From Chitinophaga sp. XS-30 (GTDB lineage Bacteria > Bacteroidota > Bacteroidia > Chitinophagales > Chitinophagaceae): a DNA stretch of 64,000 nt. Each line of letters opens with the position of its first letter. Position 1 is the first letter of the stretch. A program made the translations under genes and the position numbers. Shown here piece after piece: positions 63,154 to 64,000 of this stretch. The stretch lies in assembly GCF_008086345.1 (NCBI RefSeq), contig NZ_CP043006.1:5516032-5580031 (forward strand). Reading direction: 5' to 3'. The notes beneath the pieces were generated by a model. That model did no database searches, was not told the origin of the DNA, and worked only from the letters and a program-made list of their open reading frames with translations.

Positions 63154-64000
63154 ATGAAAAAGGAAATATCCCCTGCGCTCCTGGAAAAATATCTGAATGG
63201 AGCCTGTGACCCCGAAGAAGAAGCCTTCATACTTGCCTGGTACGATTCCTTTGAGGAAAAAAGCGGGTTGTTGGAGGAGCTGCCGCATGCCAGTCAGCAA
63301 CAGGTAAAGCAGCAGATGATGAACCGCATCCGGTCGCGCATCACGGACTCCCGCAGGAGCCGGGGCCGCCGTATCCGCATTTTTGCATATGCCGCAGCAG
63401 CAGCCGTGTTATTATTGGGGATTGTAAGATTTGCAGGGCTGTACCAGGTCAGCCCCCCAGGTATAGAAACGATCCGTGTACAGGCCCCGCTGATGGTGAC
63501 CAATCTCACGAAGTCTATCCGTTACCTCTCCCTGCCGGACGGCAGCAGCGTTTGGCTGAGCCCCGGATCCCGGCTGGAATATGACAGCGCATTCACCCAA
63601 AGGGAGATCAGCATGAGCGGGGAAGCTTTCTTTGACGTAAGCCCGGATCCCGACCGGCCATTCGTGATCTACAGCAGCGAAACCGTAACCCGGGTACTTG
63701 GCACCAGCTTCCGCATCAGGGCGCATGACAACGCACCCGCTACGGAAGTAACGGTAGCCACCGGTAAAGTATCCGTGGAAACCCGCCGGAAAAACGGCTC
63801 CCCGGGCATTACACTGCTGCCTAACCAGCAGGCCGTTTATCTGAAAGAAACCAAAGAACTGAAAAAAACGGAAAACAGGCAGGCTGAACTGCGCATCTGG
63901 CAAAAGGCCAGCCTGTCATTCGATAATGCATCCATGCGTGAAGTCATGGCTGCCCTGAACAAACATTTCGGGGTGAAGGTCCGCACCGCGGACCCCGGCC
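63154..64000 (+). CDS. FecR-family anti-sigma factor (locus 3), cut by the window end
   Basis: At least 282 codons, open to the last base. ATG 63154 (MKKEISPALLEKYLNGACDPEEE) starts a typical cytoplasmic segment; a membrane helix follows a basic stretch (RRSRGRRIRI, then FAYAAAAAVLLLGIV, about residues 71-88). The FecR domain is clear (IRYLSLPDGSSVWLSPGSRLEY, GEAFFDVSPDPDRPFVIYSSE, VTRVLGTSFRIRAHDN), and the start of the DUF4974-like domain is present (LSFDNASMREVMAALNKHFGV). A susC/susD pair probably follows beyond the window. It is divergent from the sigma gene at 62396. Confidence 0.92.
   Translation, partial: MKKEISPALLEKYLNGACDPEEEAFILAWYDSFEEKSGLLEELPHASQQQVKQQMMNRIRSRITDSRRSRGRRIRIFAYAAAAAVLLLGIVRFAGLYQVSPPGIETIRVQAPLMVTNLTKSIRYLSLPDGSSVWLSPGSRLEYDSAFTQREISMSGEAFFDVSPDPDRPFVIYSSETVTRVLGTSFRIRAHDNAPATEVTVATGKVSVETRRKNGSPGITLLPNQQAVYLKETKELKKTENRQAELRIWQKASLSFDNASMREVMAALNKHFGVKVRTADPG

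Overview
The window comes from a member of the Bacteroidota, most likely a Chitinophagaceae/Chitinophaga-like soil or plant-polymer degrader. This rests on SusC/SusD outer-membrane pairs with FecI/FecR regulators, a TamL-type lipoprotein, a type IX secretion plug protein, the ribosomal/RNA-polymerase gene order typical of the phylum, and recurrent Bacteroidota promoters (TTG, 19-20 nt, TAnnTTTG). The genus is an inference. No rRNA operon, insertion sequence, prophage or CRISPR array was seen.

Layout. (1) 73-7172, minus strand: a nutrient-uptake locus read sigma factor, FecR anti-sigma, SusC, SusD; its FecR carries an internal duplication. (2) 7329-10759, minus: amino-acid permease, OmpH/Skp-like lipoprotein and a secreted glycerophosphodiesterase, each with a clear terminator. 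(3) 11005-30484: the core information-processing cluster on the minus strand, in transcription order rpsU, xerC, hpf, tRNA-Thr(TGT), tRNA-Tyr(GTA), tRNA-Gly(TCC), tRNA-Thr(GGT), tuf, tRNA-Trp, secE, nusG, [three unrelated genes], rplK, rplA, rplJ, rplL, rpoB, rpoC. It is rich in RNA signals: a tRNA-like element in the tuf leader, mutually exclusive hairpins between tuf and tRNA-Trp, a 32-bp palindrome between rplL and rpoB and a terminator-like hairpin between rpoB and rpoC. The break between nusG and rplK holds a secreted lactonase, an M23 peptidase and a DUF1579 protein, and rplK has its own promoter. (4) 30609-40249: ribE, a nitronate monooxygenase-like gene, a block of 51-bp tandem repeats, truB, tamL, a SpoU methyltransferase, a LolC/E-type permease, the T9SS plug protein and ndh. 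(5) 40416-53446, minus: a second FecI/FecR-controlled uptake locus with two consecutive SusC/SusD pairs and an S1 sulfatase, probably for a sulfated glycan or sulfated organic compound. (6) 53550-56655: glpK-glpF and a transaldolase-like gene. (7) 56799-56893: the 4.5S signal recognition particle RNA gene with its own promoter and terminator. (8) 57010-61788: a secreted protein of unknown function, a methyltransferase, aroE, a phosphosulfolactate-synthase-like gene and a TPR protein. (9) 61936-64000: a small secreted protein, a third sigma factor and a divergent FecR gene that runs off the window.

How it fits together: each STN-domain SusC sits next to a FecR and an ECF sigma factor, the usual trans-envelope signalling arrangement in which substrate binding at the outer membrane switches on the uptake operon. 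The sulfatase locus contains no glycoside hydrolase here, so other enzymes for its substrate must be encoded elsewhere. The core cluster seems to be split into separately promoted blocks (rpsU block, tRNA/tuf block, rplK block) with hairpins at the internal joints.

Two regulatory themes are worth following. Several genes (truB, the SpoU methylase, ndh, the TPR gene, the small secreted protein) have the -7 promoter element only 4-7 nt before ATG, which predicts leaderless or nearly leaderless mRNAs. By contrast rpsU has a strong Shine-Dalgarno sequence, which is exceptional in this phylum. All calls are from reading the sequence; no database search was run.
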